DNA from: Phycisphaerales bacterium
Lineage (GTDB): Bacteria > Planctomycetota > Phycisphaerae > Phycisphaerales > UBA1924
Length of the DNA: 64,000 nt
Direction: 5' to 3'
Assembly (NCBI GenBank): GCA_020847535.1
Contig: JADLBU010000127.1
Span: 1 to 64,000, forward strand
Under the pieces are notes generated by a model that had not been told where the DNA came from, made no database searches, and saw nothing but the letters and a program-made list of their open reading frames with translations. Numbering within the stretch: position 1 is the stretch's first letter; every line of letters starts with the position of its first letter. Position numbers and translations under genes: made by a program. Positions 1 through 10,457 of this stretch are shown piece after piece.

Positions 1-128
1 CGCGACCACCCGGCGCCGCAAGTCTTCCTGAGCCTCCGGCGGGAGCTTCCTTGCATCCGGTCTCTTCATCCCTCATCATAGCCGAAGCCCAGTCGACTGT
101 CCACTAAATACGAGTCTGATTAGTAACA

Positions 129-557
129 GTGCTGGACCACTCGGACAGCTACTTCCAAGTCGACCATATGTCCGGAGTGCTCGCTTGGACCCAGCGTGGC
201 TTCGTGCTCGCCTGCCAAGGTGTGGCCAACATCGGATCGGACCCACCCGGCGCAGAAGCGGTCGCGGCGGGCAAGCTCATCGAGTACATGAAGCGCGTTT
301 ACGACTTCGGCTCGATCGACGGCCGAGATTTCAACGGGGATGGCCTGATCAACGCAACCGATGTCAGCGACTACAACGCTGCATACGCCCTGTACGGCGG
401 CAAGACCACCGGCTGCAACTGGGCCCACGGCGACATGAACCAGGACAACGATGTCGATTCCAGCGACCAGGTTCTCTACAACCACCGGCGGATGTCGCTC
501 TTCCCGGTGACCATCAACCTCGGCACCGCAGAACCCAACGATGCCTTGACGAAGTGA
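129..557 (+). CDS. Dockerin/EF-hand-like domain protein, short and possibly a fragment
   Basis: Translation contains D-x-N-x-D-G-x-I/V-x-x-x-D loops (DFNGDGLINATDVSDY, DMNQDNDVDSSDQVLY); in-frame stop just upstream (117-119); GTG start. Confidence 0.5.
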   Translation: MLDHSDSYFQVDHMSGVLAWTQRGFVLACQGVANIGSDPPGAEAVAAGKLIEYMKRVYDFGSIDGRDFNGDGLINATDVSDYNAAYALYGGKTTGCNWAHGDMNQDNDVDSSDQVLYNHRRMSLFPVTINLGTAEPNDALTK

Positions 558-594
558 ATTCCGCATCCAAGAGTCAATCCCGAGCAACGCCCGC

Positions 595-615
595 CGCCCA
601 CGGTGGGCGTTTATT
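595..615 (+). terminator. Probable intrinsic terminator
   Basis: CGCCCA-CGG-TGGGCG stem followed by TTTATT, 38 bp after the stop of the 129..557 ORF. Confidence 0.5.
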
Positions 616-636
616 CATTCACTGTCGATCGTTCCA

Positions 637-3432
637 CTACCCGCGCACCGCCCCCAGCAGTTCTCTGGGCCGTCGGCGAACCAGCGAGATCATCGATGGG
701 CTCGCGGCCAGGATGCAGATCACGATGACAAAGCCGCAGCCGGCGGCGATCGCCCCCCACGGGGGGACCAGCGTGGCATCCAGGCCGATGACCAGGCGCT
801 GGACTCGCTGGCCGATGAAGGCGCCCTGGAGGCCGGAGATGGCGCCGATGATGCAGGCGCCGATCGCGATCACCAGGACCTCGGCGAGCACGATGCGGAG
901 CAGGAGCCCGCGGCTTGCGCCGATCGCGCGCAGGACTCCGAACTCAAAGTGCCGGGCGGAGATGCCGGCGGCGATGATGTTGGCGACACCCAGCGAGGCG
1001 ACGGCGAGCGCGAAGATGGCGATCGCGGAGGAGACCATGAGCGTGCGTTCGACGAAGCCGCGGATGTCCTTGAGGATGTGGCGGGCGCTGCCGGCATCGT
1101 AAATGCCCGCGCTGAAGAGCTCCTTGCGGATGGTCGCGGCCGCCGTCTCGTCATCGACGCCGCCGGGGGCATCTTCGGGAACAAGGCCGATCTGGATCAA
1201 CTGGATCGCCTCGGAGCCGAACTTCTCCTTGAGATCCTTGCGCGAGCCGAAGATCGCGTGCAGCGACTGCTCGGTGTAGTCCTGGCCGATGGTGAAGTAC
1301 TGGCTGATGATGTCCAGGCCCGGGCTGTGGACGACACCCACGATCTCGAAGTCAGCGCTGCGGTCTCCGGAGGTGCAGGTGAGCATGTCGCCGACACCCA
1401 GGCCCTTGGCGGTGTGAAACTCCTTGGCGACCAGGATGGCGCTGCCTTCCGCGAGGCGCTGCTGGGCGATCTTGGGATCACCCTGCACCCAGATGAGGTT
1501 GGTCATCTCGAAGAAGGGCTTGGGCTCGAAGGCGATGAAGGTCGAGGTGTAGGTGGCAAGGCCCCTAATGCCGAAGGCTTCGGTCTGGACGGGATGGAGC
1601 GTGATAGCGCAGGTGCGGCGAACGAAGGGCATGTTGTCCAGCGTGTGCTGGGCCTCGGGAGAGAGGTTGAGGCCCATGACGAAGGCATCGGGGAACTGGA
1701 GCTTGTCGATCCAATCGCGCATGACCGCCTGGCCCTGGGCCCAGAGTCCGACCATGATCGAAAGGCCGAAGCTCATCGCGCCGGCGGTGAAGCCGTGGCG
1801 ATAGGGGGCTGCGCGGACGGTGCGAGAGGCCATGTCGGCGGGCAGGCCTAGGAGGCGGGAGATGATGGGGCCCAGCCATGTGCCGACCAGTCGCACCACG
1901 GGGACGCTGAGCAAGAAGTAACCCGTGATGATCGCCGGCACACCCACCCAGAGATACAGCAGGAACATGATGTCGGTCTGGCGCGTGACAAAGCCGGAGG
2001 CGATGTGGATCGGGATGAAGATGAACGCTGCGATGGTCACCCATCGCAGGTGGGCTGCTCGCGGGGCTTTGGAGCGGACGGCGAGCGCTTCGAGCGGGCT
2101 GGTGCGCGAGGCCATCCACGCGGGGATCAGGGCCCCCACCACTCCCGAGGCAGCTGCGCCGATTCCGGCCCAAAGGACCGCCATCGGGGAGACAATCAGC
2201 CCCGTGGGCACCTCGGCCTCGAAGTGACGAATGACAAGCGCAGCGAGGCCGATCCCCAGTGGCACACCGACGATCGCGCCCAGCACGCCGATGAGGCCGC
2301 CGATCACGAACTGCGATTCGGCGAGCTGCCAGCGCTTGGCGCCGATGCAGCGCAGGATCGCCAGTTCGCGCTGGCGCTCGGTGACGCCGGTCGAGAGGCC
2401 GGTCATAATGATGAACGAAGCGCCCAGGAAAGAGATCGCCGAGATCACCACGAACCCAAGCTCGTTGCCGGCGAGGTTCTGCTGGAGGCCGGAGGTGATC
2501 TTCTGGCCGGTGTCGATGCGGACGCCGACGGGGAGCTGGTCCTTCACCGATGCGGCGATCGCGGTGGCATCGGATCCGGGCTTGAGGATGATGTCGATCT
2601 GGGAGAGCTTGCCGGGCTCATCGATCAGCTTGGACATTTCTTCCAGAGGGAGATATGCCTGTGATCGGCCACCCATGGGCGGTTGGGCGATGATGCCGAC
2701 GACTTTGAAGGTGACAGGCCGGCGCAGCAGCCGCAGCCAGCGCACATCATCGCCGACTCGCAGGTCAAAGGCGCGGTTGAGCGAATCGGCCTCCGGGCGA
2801 TCACGTACGTGATCGGGGGCGTTCTGCGGACGGGGCGGGATCGCCTCGCGGAGGCCTTGGCCGCGGCCGACGCGTGAGACCTGCGAGAATACGGATCCTG
2901 GCGTGGCGGGTCGGCTCAGTCGGCCGGCGAGCATCTCGTCTATGGCGATCTCGCCAGGTGCGGTGGGCCAGCGGCCTTCGATGATCGGCAGTTGGCGGAT
3001 CGCCGATTCATCCTCGGGGACGATTCCCAGGCCAACGGCAGTTGCGGAGTAGGTTTTGGAGATGCGTGGAAAGATGAGCTGCGCCTCGCCGGGCTCTGCT
3101 GGGCCTTCCTTGCTCGTATCCCACCAGGCTCTTTCATTCTGGAGGGCCATGCTGGTGCGGAGCTGGCCGGAGGCGATCGCAACCTGGGGCCAACGGCGAA
3201 CATTGTCGAGCAGGGCGCGGGGGAGCGATCCTCCCGCGCCCGGGGAGATTTTCAGATCCGTGCGGCCGACGGTCGAGAGCAGGTTTTCCTGGATCGCGTG
3301 GTTGAGGGAAGATATCGCGCAGGAGACGGCGGCGATCATCGCTGCCGAGAGCGCGACGGTTGCCGCGAGCAGAATCGTCCTGCTACGCCGCGTGGATGCT
3401 GTGCTGATAGCGACCCGCCACGCCGGCCGCAT
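637..3432 (-). CDS. ABC transporter permease, FtsX/MacB-like
   Basis: Long ORF with N-terminal TM, periplasmic domain and FtsX-like repeats (ISFLGASFIIMTGLSTGVTERQRELAILRCIGAKRWQL; FALAVASLGVANIIAAGISARHFEFGVLRAIGASRG); overlaps ATPase gene. Confidence 0.85.
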   Translation of the reverse strand: MRPAWRVAISTASTRRSRTILLAATVALSAAMIAAVSCAISSLNHAIQENLLSTVGRTDLKISPGAGGSLPRALLDNVRRWPQVAIASGQLRTSMALQNERAWWDTSKEGPAEPGEAQLIFPRISKTYSATAVGLGIVPEDESAIRQLPIIEGRWPTAPGEIAIDEMLAGRLSRPATPGSVFSQVSRVGRGQGLREAIPPRPQNAPDHVRDRPEADSLNRAFDLRVGDDVRWLRLLRRPVTFKVVGIIAQPPMGGRSQAYLPLEEMSKLIDEPGKLSQIDIILKPGSDATAIAASVKDQLPVGVRIDTGQKITSGLQQNLAGNELGFVVISAISFLGASFIIMTGLSTGVTERQRELAILRCIGAKRWQLAESQFVIGGLIGVLGAIVGVPLGIGLAALVIRHFEAEVPTGLIVSPMAVLWAGIGAAASGVVGALIPAWMASRTSPLEALAVRSKAPRAAHLRWVTIAAFIFIPIHIASGFVTRQTDIMFLLYLWVGVPAIITGYFLLSVPVVRLVGTWLGPIISRLLGLPADMASRTVRAAPYRHGFTAGAMSFGLSIMVGLWAQGQAVMRDWIDKLQFPDAFVMGLNLSPEAQHTLDNMPFVRRTCAITLHPVQTEAFGIRGLATYTSTFIAFEPKPFFEMTNLIWVQGDPKIAQQRLAEGSAILVAKEFHTAKGLGVGDMLTCTSGDRSADFEIVGVVHSPGLDIISQYFTIGQDYTEQSLHAIFGSRKDLKEKFGSEAIQLIQIGLVPEDAPGGVDDETAAATIRKELFSAGIYDAGSARHILKDIRGFVERTLMVSSAIAIFALAVASLGVANIIAAGISARHFEFGVLRAIGASRGLLLRIVLAEVLVIAIGACIIGAISGLQGAFIGQRVQRLVIGLDATLVPPWGAIAAGCGFVIVICILAASPSMISLVRRRPRELLGAVRG

Positions 3433-4141
3433 CGAGTCCCTCCGTGTCGATGATCGTCTTGACTCGTCCATCCTGAAGGATGAACGCCCGCCGGCAGTGT
3501 GCCGCGGCGGCCGGCTCGTGGGTCACCATGACCACGAGCATTCTCTGTTCGTTCGCCAGCTCGGCGAGGAGTGTCCAAAGCCGTTCGCTGGATACCGAAT
3601 CGAGATTTCCCGTTGGTTCATCGGCCAGGATCAGGGGTGGGGAGAAGAGCAGTGCCCTGGCGATCGCGACCCGCTGCTGCTCACCGCCGGAGAGGGCATC
3701 GGGGCGATGGTCTGCGCGATCGGTGATTCCGAGGCGGCCGAGAAGTTCATCGCTGCGAGTTCGCAGCCAGGAGGCGGGCTCACCGGCGAGCATGCCGGGG
3801 AGTTCGATGTTCTGGCGCGCTGTCAGCGTCGGAATCAGGTTAAACTGCTGGAAGACGATCCCGACTCCGCGCCGGCGATACTCGGTCGCCTGAGATTCGG
3901 AGAGCTGGTCGAGTCGTCTGCCGGCGAGCTCGATGGTGCCCTGGTCGGGCAGATCGAGGCACGCGAGCAGGTGCAGGAGCGTCGATTTGCCGCTGCCGGA
4001 AGCCCCCATGATGCCGTAGAAGCCGGGCTCATCGATGACCAGGTCGACGCCGCGCAGGGCTTGGACTTCGCGTTCACCCAGGCGATACGACTTGTGGACT
4101 TGGGCGCAGGCGAGCAAGCGGTTCTCCGGTTCGCCCCGCAT
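3383..4141 (-). CDS. ABC transporter ATP-binding protein, LolD/MacB type
   Basis: Walker A GASGSGKST, signature LSGGEQQRVAIARAL, Walker B LILADEPTGNLD. Confidence 0.93.
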   Translation of the reverse strand: MRGEPENRLLACAQVHKSYRLGEREVQALRGVDLVIDEPGFYGIMGASGSGKSTLLHLLACLDLPDQGTIELAGRRLDQLSESQATEYRRRGVGIVFQQFNLIPTLTARQNIELPGMLAGEPASWLRTRSDELLGRLGITDRADHRPDALSGGEQQRVAIARALLFSPPLILADEPTGNLDSVSSERLWTLLAELANEQRMLVVMVTHEPAAAAHCRRAFILQDGRVKTIIDTEGLDAAGVAGRYQHSIHAA

Positions 4142-4521
4142 CAGCCCGGGTGGGCGGTGTCGTAGGCCTTGGCATCCAGGAGCTTTGCCTTGCCCGCGGC
4201 GTCGGTGACCTTGATCTTGACGAGCCAGCCCTTTCCGAGGGGATCGGAGTTCAGCAGCGACGGGTCATCGGAGAGGGCCTTGTTGACCTCGACGACCTCT
4301 CCATCCACACCGCAGTAGATGTCGCTGGTGGCCTTGACGGATTCGACCTCTCCGACGATCTCCCCGGCCTTGAACTTGGTGCCGGGCTTTTTCATCTGGA
4401 CATACGTGATGTCCGTCAGCGTGTTGACCGCGTACTGCGTGAGGCCCAGCGTGAGCTGGTCTCCATCGAACTTGTGCCACTCGTGGGAATCGGAATAGAC
4501 GCGATCGGTCGGAGATGCCAT
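4141..4521 (-). CDS. gcvH: Glycine cleavage system H protein
   Basis: 126 aa; lipoyl-domain motif GEIVGEVESVKATSDIYCGVDGEVVEVN. Confidence 0.93.
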   Translation of the reverse strand: MASPTDRVYSDSHEWHKFDGDQLTLGLTQYAVNTLTDITYVQMKKPGTKFKAGEIVGEVESVKATSDIYCGVDGEVVEVNKALSDDPSLLNSDPLGKGWLVKIKVTDAAGKAKLLDAKAYDTAHPG

Positions 4522-4774
4522 GCCGGTCTGCCTTTCATCGAATCGGGGGCGACCGCCGGGGGATCAATCGGCCGCGGCGTGACCGCGGGCGGGACCGGCG
4601 ATGCCAGATGCTAGCCGCGCCGATCGAGGTCTTGTGGCCCACTGCCGGACCTCGTGCAGGACCCCACATCTCCGCACCGACCGGGGTCCGGGATGTCCAA
4701 ACCGCAACCCCTCGTGGCTGTCGCGGGGCTTGACTCGTGGTGAGCGGTCGGGTGGACTACAGTGGTCGCCCCTC

Positions 4775-5812
4775 ATGCTCTTCACCCTCCACGCTTCATG
4801 CCTGCGATCGCACCTGGCGCCCACCGATGGGTCCAAGCCCAAGCTCGCGCTGCCCGATCTGCCGGCCTACACGAAGAACACCCTCGGGCTCAGCGGCCTG
4901 AACCTCACGACCGATCTGCTCGCCGGCGCGGATCGAGCCCGGCTGGAGACGATCCGGGAGCGGGCTGACAAATCCGGGTGCGCGTGCCTGCTCTTGATCG
5001 AAACCAATCCCCTCCCGCTGGCGGATGCCGACCCCGGGGTCGCCGGGCGCGCTGTTGAGCGGATGAAGGCGGTGGTCCGGGCGGCCCACATCCTCGGGTG
5101 CAATTCCGCAGCCCTGACCATGACCGGGGCCAACACCGAGGCGGCACAGGCCTTGGCGGTCAAGAGACTTAAGGAAGTCTCCGAGCCTGCCGAGCGGCTG
5201 GATCTCAACGTGCTGATCGCGCCCACCGAGGGGCTGACCGCCGCCCCAGAGCGCGTGACGGAGATCATCAAGAAGGTCGGCGGCTTCCGGGTGGGCACGC
5301 TGCCGGATTTCCTGAGCGCGACCAAGACCAAGGAGCCGGTCGCCTACCTGCGGCGGCTGATCCCGTACGCCTCGTGCGTGACGGCGGCGACCATCGATTT
5401 CGAGGTGCAGGAGTACACACCGCCCAAGGCGCCTTCGCGGGCAGCCAGCGCCCCGGCCGCTCCGGGAGGTGCCGATCCCGCTCCGTCAGCGCCGGCCGCC
5501 GGGGCCGCCGGGGCCGCCGAGCCGGATCTGGATATTGACGACGATGACATCGACGATGAGGAACTCGATCTGGAGCTGGAAGCCCTGGCCGAGGAACTCG
5601 CCGGCGGCATCCCCAGCGAAGAAGAGATCCCCAAGGAGGTCATTATCCACAAGACCTACGACCTCAAGCCCCTGCTGGATGCGGTCCTTTCGGTCGGCTA
5701 TGACGGCTCGCTGGGGATTGACTACCGGGGCGGTGGGGATGTTACAATTGGGATATCCCGGAGCCGCGAAGCTTTGCGGCTGATCCTCGCCGGCGTCGGC
5801 CGGACAGGCTGA
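4775..5812 (+). CDS. Sugar phosphate isomerase/epimerase-like TIM-barrel protein with acidic linker
   Basis: TIM-barrel-like pattern (NLTTDLL..., AVVRAAHILGCNSAALTM...); start at ATG 4775 rather than 4601; Asp/Glu-rich insert DLDIDDDDIDDEELDLELEALAEEL. Confidence 0.6.
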   Translation: MLFTLHASCLRSHLAPTDGSKPKLALPDLPAYTKNTLGLSGLNLTTDLLAGADRARLETIRERADKSGCACLLLIETNPLPLADADPGVAGRAVERMKAVVRAAHILGCNSAALTMTGANTEAAQALAVKRLKEVSEPAERLDLNVLIAPTEGLTAAPERVTEIIKKVGGFRVGTLPDFLSATKTKEPVAYLRRLIPYASCVTAATIDFEVQEYTPPKAPSRAASAPAAPGGADPAPSAPAAGAAGAAEPDLDIDDDDIDDEELDLELEALAEELAGGIPSEEEIPKEVIIHKTYDLKPLLDAVLSVGYDGSLGIDYRGGGDVTIGISRSREALRLILAGVGRTG

Positions 5813-5821
5813 CTCGGACCT

Positions 5822-6577
5822 TTGAGCCCCGTTGCACCACGAATCCCGGGCCGCGCTCCCGCCAGACGAGTAGTCTTTGCCTTGGCATCGTCGGACCGGC
5901 CCATCATCATCACGATCGACGGGCCCGCCGGGACCGGGAAGTCATCCGTCGCCAGGCAGCTCGCCGCACGGCTGGGGCTGGATTTCCTGGATACGGGGGC
6001 GATGTACAGGGCCGCGGCTGCGATCGCGATCGATCGCGGGTTGGATCTCTCAGATCACCAACCCCTGGTTCAAGCGGTCGCCGATGCCGATCTTCACTTT
6101 GACTGGTCCACCGATCCTCCAGCGCTCCTGGCTTGGAATCAATCCATCGATGCCCGGCTGCGGGATGCGGATGTCACGGCGATCGTGTCCCCGGTGGCAT
6201 CGATCGCCAGCCTGCGGCGGCTGATGGTGCAGGAACAACGCCTGATCGCCGCCGAGCACCCCCGGCTGGTAACGGAAGGCCGGGACCAGGGGTCGGTCGT
6301 GTTCCCGGATGCACCGGTCAAGTTCTACCTGGATGCCTCACCGGAGGTCAGGGCAGTCCGCAGAGTCCAACAGTTGCGGCAGGCGGGCCAGGCGCCCGAT
6401 GCCGAACTGGTGCTCGCCGACATCGTCGCCCGGGATGCCAGCGATTCAGCACGGGCCGATGGGCCGTTGGTTTGCCCCTCGGACGCCATCCGAGTGGATA
6501 CATCGACCATCCCGTTCGACCGGGTTGTGGATGAGCTTGAGCGGCTGGTGCGCGAGAAGATCGGCGTTGATGGTTGA
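5822..6577 (+). CDS. cmk: Cytidylate kinase (start codon uncertain)
   Basis: IIITIDGPAGTGKSSVARQLAARLGLDFLDTGAMYRA; TEGRDQGSVVFPDAPVKFYLDASPEVRAVRR. Confidence 0.92.
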   Translation: MSPVAPRIPGRAPARRVVFALASSDRPIIITIDGPAGTGKSSVARQLAARLGLDFLDTGAMYRAAAAIAIDRGLDLSDHQPLVQAVADADLHFDWSTDPPALLAWNQSIDARLRDADVTAIVSPVASIASLRRLMVQEQRLIAAEHPRLVTEGRDQGSVVFPDAPVKFYLDASPEVRAVRRVQQLRQAGQAPDAELVLADIVARDASDSARADGPLVCPSDAIRVDTSTIPFDRVVDELERLVREKIGVDG

Positions 6578-6628
6578 TGCACACCTGGCATCTTCCTGCG
6601 TAAGGCAGGCCTATGTTCTGGCCATCGC

Positions 6629-7405
6629 ATGAGCGACTCGCCCACTCCCACCCCGACTTCAACGTCGATCTCGAGCACTCACCCCCCCAAGCCGACGCTT
6701 CTCTACACCTTCATCCGTTGGCTCGCCGGGGTTCTGCTGAGGTTGATCTACCGCTGCGAGCGGTTTGGACACCAGGATGTTCCCGCCTCGGGGGCGATGC
6801 TCTTTGCCTGCAACCACCAGTCGTACCTGGACCCCCCCATGGTCAGCACGATGACCAGCCGGGAGGTACAGTTCATCGCCCGATCGGGGCTGTTCTCCTT
6901 CAAGCCATTTGCGTGGCTCATCACCAATCTCAACTCGATCCCGCTGCGGGATGACGGTGGGGATGTGGCGGCGATCAAGGAGATCATCAAGCGGCTGGAC
7001 GAGGACAAGGCGGTGCTGATCTTCCCCGAGGGCTCGCGCAGCGAGAACGGAGCGCTTGGGGAGTTCAAGCGCGGGGTCGCCCTGCTGGTCAAGCGGGCCA
7101 AATGCCCGGTGCTCCCGGTCGCGCTCGAGGGGAGCTTTGACGCATGGCCCAAGGGCAGCGCCCCGCGATTCTTCGGCAAGCGGGTGGCAATCCGGTATGG
7201 GACGCCTATCCCGTATGACGAATTGATGAAGGATGGCCCCGATGCGGCCTTGCTGCGGCTGGCAAGGGAGATCGAGACGATGCGGATGGGGCTGCGTGAA
7301 TACCTGCGAAAGAAGAGCGGGGGCGCGTACCCGGCGGCGGGCCCCGGAGATTCACCTCGGGCCGATCTCGCGCCAGCGCTGGCCGCCGCCGCATCAGCGA
7401 CCTGA
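6629..7405 (+). CDS. plsC: 1-acyl-sn-glycerol-3-phosphate acyltransferase
   Basis: NHQSYLDP (NHxxxxD-type), FPEGSRSENGALGEFKRG. Confidence 0.88.
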   Translation: MSDSPTPTPTSTSISSTHPPKPTLLYTFIRWLAGVLLRLIYRCERFGHQDVPASGAMLFACNHQSYLDPPMVSTMTSREVQFIARSGLFSFKPFAWLITNLNSIPLRDDGGDVAAIKEIIKRLDEDKAVLIFPEGSRSENGALGEFKRGVALLVKRAKCPVLPVALEGSFDAWPKGSAPRFFGKRVAIRYGTPIPYDELMKDGPDAALLRLAREIETMRMGLREYLRKKSGGAYPAAGPGDSPRADLAPALAAAASAT

Positions 7406-8389
7406 GCCATCCTCACCGCGGAAATGCCGGACCATGTCACGCATCAGGACCGATGCCCTGGCCCGCTGGTGGGGTGAGGCGTGGGAGCCAACACCATCGC
7501 GCATGAAGGTGAACATGCGGCCGAGTTGGTCCCCGGAGGGTCCGCGGCCCTCGCGCACGCGATCGGCATCGCGTTTGGCATCCCGGCGGGCCTGGGCGAG
7601 CCGTTCGGCATCGGACACATCGCGCTGGAAGCCGGCAACGGATTCCATGGTCTTGCTGAAGTCCAGGAAGGCCTCGTCGAGGTACTGTGAGCGTTCCTCG
7701 GGTGGGATATCGTCGTACTTGACGGCGTAGCCATCCCACACATCGATCGCCAGGTGCGAGACGTTGTTCATGAGCTGATCCCGGGCCGAGCCGGCGATCC
7801 CCGCGGCGAACGCGGCCATGAGGGCCGAATCGCCCGAATCCATTTGCTTGAGGCGGTTGACGAGCTGGCCGATGAGGGCGAGCCGCTCCTTGACGGGCAG
7901 CTTGTTGAACTCATCGGTGAGGAGCGTGTAGTCGAGGATGTCATCCATCCCGGCGTCGAGGTAATCGGGCTGGGGGCGCTCCCTGAGGGCGAAGTATCCG
8001 CCGACCGATCCGCCGACCAGCAGGATCGCGGCGAACACCTTGAGCTTGCGGACCATGCCGGGTTTGCGTGCCGGATCGCGCCATGGATCGCCGAATCGCG
8101 TGCGGAAGAATCCCGACCAGCGGGCGCCGATCCGCTGACGCAGGGATGGCTTGCGCGGGGCCGGGGTCATCAGGTCGGGCGTCACCAAGGGGCCCATGGA
8201 CCCATCCAGGGAACCGCTGTTGCCATGTTGGACGGCGGCGTAGATCCCGTGCTGAATTCCGATGGTTCCCAACCGCATCCCTCCCGTGCAAAGACTCAGC
8301 CGGCGTTGATCCCGTAGAACCTCAGGACATCCTTGATCATCTGGTTGATGTCTTCCTGCGATGGCGGCTTGAGCAGATCGGCCCGCCAA
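7394..8389 (-). CDS. Hypothetical membrane-anchored protein
   Basis: ORF with one TM segment (LKVFAAILLVGGSVGGYFAL). Confidence 0.55.
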   Translation of the reverse strand: MAGRSAQAAIAGRHQPDDQGCPEVLRDQRRLSLCTGGMRLGTIGIQHGIYAAVQHGNSGSLDGSMGPLVTPDLMTPAPRKPSLRQRIGARWSGFFRTRFGDPWRDPARKPGMVRKLKVFAAILLVGGSVGGYFALRERPQPDYLDAGMDDILDYTLLTDEFNKLPVKERLALIGQLVNRLKQMDSGDSALMAAFAAGIAGSARDQLMNNVSHLAIDVWDGYAVKYDDIPPEERSQYLDEAFLDFSKTMESVAGFQRDVSDAERLAQARRDAKRDADRVREGRGPSGDQLGRMFTFMRDGVGSHASPHQRARASVLMRDMVRHFRGEDGSGR

Positions 8390-9045
8390 TCCCGGTAATA
8401 CAGCGCGTTCTTGAAGTTGTCGTTGCTGGAGACCTGTTCCTTGCGCCTGGTCGTGTGCCAGTTGTCCATGTCGCGGAGCACCGGCCAGTCGCGCGATTCG
8501 TACGCCTTGGAGACGCCCCGCGAGGTGTCCTTCAGCCCGGTCGCCATCTCGATCAGCAGCATGATCTCACCGGGAATGAACTCGTAGCTGGTTCCGAACT
8601 CGCGCCACGTCGGCCCGAAGTTGGATTTCTCATCGTCCGATGTCCGGTCCGAAGGGCAGGTCCACGGGTCGGAGGCGTTGAACAGCTCATCAGGCCCCTT
8701 GTACGGCGTCGTGGCATCGACGTAGTTGCCGATCAGGTCGAGCAGGCTCTTGTCGTTGTCGCTGGAGGCATCGTTGGAGAACGGCAGCACGTACGGGAAG
8801 ACCCGCTTGTAGTCGTTGAGGTAGAGCTCGATGCCCACGCCGATGCCCTTGAGGTTTGCAAGGCACTTGACGCGGCGAGCGGCTTCCTTGGAGCCTGCGA
8901 GGGCCGGGAGCGTGATCGAGATCACCACGGCGATCACGCTGATGACCACCAGCAACTCGATGAGCGTGAACGCGCCGCGCGGTGAACCGGCGCGACAAGG
9001 GATCGCCCTGAAACGGCTTATGACCTGAGCGGCCGGCAGCAACAC
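8296..9045 (-). CDS. Prepilin-type N-terminal cleavage/methylation protein
   Basis: GAFTLIELLVVISVIAVVISITLPAL. Confidence 0.9.
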   Translation of the reverse strand: MLLPAAQVISRFRAIPCRAGSPRGAFTLIELLVVISVIAVVISITLPALAGSKEAARRVKCLANLKGIGVGIELYLNDYKRVFPYVLPFSNDASSDNDKSLLDLIGNYVDATTPYKGPDELFNASDPWTCPSDRTSDDEKSNFGPTWREFGTSYEFIPGEIMLLIEMATGLKDTSRGVSKAYESRDWPVLRDMDNWHTTRRKEQVSSNDNFKNALYYRDWRADLLKPPSQEDINQMIKDVLRFYGINAG

Positions 9046-9161
9046 GACGCCTCCGGGTGCAGGACTGAATCACGCTGGGGCAGAATCGACCGCTGGAACC
9101 GTAGGTATTCGCCACGAACCGGACCACGGATGCGTTATCGGCCTACCAGAACGGCGATACG

Positions 9162-10457
9162 CTAGTTCAGCGGTCCCACATCGCTGGGCGGCAGCACCTG
9201 GTACATCGTCGGGAGCAGGTAATTTCGGCCCGAATACGTGAACACTCGGCCGCTGATCTCGATCGCCGCACGATCCCCGCGCCCCCCCACCACTTCTTCC
9301 ATCCGCTGGACGATCTGGCTGGGGAGCAGCGCCATCGGCGCTTCCACGCGTCTCGCCCCGGCCGGGCTGGTCGCAGCGTTGTCGAAGGAGATTCCCGGGG
9401 AGCCATCCGAGAGCCGGATCAGCCGGCCGCGGCGAGCCGTGATCACCGATCCCTCCGCCATGGGCCAGCCACGCGCGGACCTCGCGGCCTCGCTGCCCGA
9501 GGGATCTGTTGCTCCGGTATCGCCCGCGGGTTTCTCATCGGGGGCCTTGGCATCGGCTCCCGGCGCTGCGGGCGGCGGTTCGGGATTCCTGCCGGCATCG
9601 CGCGACAGCCCGCGATTGGCGGTTCGCCGGTCTTCCAGTTCCCGGATCAATGTCTCCACCTGTGCATCCCGATCTTCGCGATCCGGATCGATCGTCTCTT
9701 TCGTGGGCGCCGACTCCGGCTCGGCATCGGAGTTGTCAGCGGGCGCGGGGGTGCGGGTGGGTGTGGGGGTATGGACAGTGGTCGCGCCGCTCGCCTCCGC
9801 AGGCTTGGCGGGTTCAACAAGCTCGATCTGGAAGGTCGTCGGGAGCAGGTATTCGCGCTGTCGATAGACGGTGACCTGGCCGCTGAGGGTCGCCCGCGCC
9901 CTGGCCGGTGAATCAACGCCCGCCGAGTCGACCCGGAGCCCGGCAGCGCTCTCCAGCCGCGCCAGGGTCTGGCTGGGGAGGAGCACCATCGGCCGGCTGG
10001 TGCGGGCTGGGCTGCCCTTGTCGGGGATGAAGATGACATCGCCGGTCCGGGCGACCATCAGCTCTCCGCGCTGCTTGATGATGAAGATGCCCTCGCGAGC
10101 ACGGCGAGCGACCGGCACGGGGATTCCGCTCTCGGGCGCTCGGGGACCGGCGGCGGGCTTGGCGGGCGCTGCGGGGCTTTGTGATGGGCCGGTGGTCGGC
10201 TTGATCGCATCGGTTTCGTTACGCCGCTTCATGCGGCCGGCCTCATCATCGCTCGCCGGCTGCTCGGGGGCCTGGGCCGGGGTTGGTTCTGGCGCTGGTT
10301 CGGCCGGCTTCTCCGAATCGGCGGGCTGGGCCTCCTGATACCCGCTCGCCGGGGGCAGGGGCATCCACGAGATCAGTGCGCACGCGAGCAGGCCGCGGGC
10401 GAGCCCTGGCCGCACGTTCAACCGCAACTTCCATGTGCCTATATCAACCGTGCCCAT
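9162..10457 (-). CDS. Hypothetical secreted protein with two related domains
   Basis: Signal-like N-terminus; internally duplicated motifs MVLLPSQTLARLE / MALLPSQIVQRME and LSGQVTVYRQREYLLPTTFQI / ISGRVFTYSGRNYLLPTMYQV. Confidence 0.6.
   Translation of the reverse strand: MGTVDIGTWKLRLNVRPGLARGLLACALISWMPLPPASGYQEAQPADSEKPAEPAPEPTPAQAPEQPASDDEAGRMKRRNETDAIKPTTGPSQSPAAPAKPAAGPRAPESGIPVPVARRAREGIFIIKQRGELMVARTGDVIFIPDKGSPARTSRPMVLLPSQTLARLESAAGLRVDSAGVDSPARARATLSGQVTVYRQREYLLPTTFQIELVEPAKPAEASGATTVHTPTPTRTPAPADNSDAEPESAPTKETIDPDREDRDAQVETLIRELEDRRTANRGLSRDAGRNPEPPPAAPGADAKAPDEKPAGDTGATDPSGSEAARSARGWPMAEGSVITARRGRLIRLSDGSPGISFDNAATSPAGARRVEAPMALLPSQIVQRMEEVVGGRGDRAAIEISGRVFTYSGRNYLLPTMYQVLPPSDVGPLN

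Noticed and set aside
3900-4775. Glycine riboswitch upstream of gcvH
   Set aside because: No recognisable glycine aptamer core could be found in the 4522-4775 region by eye.
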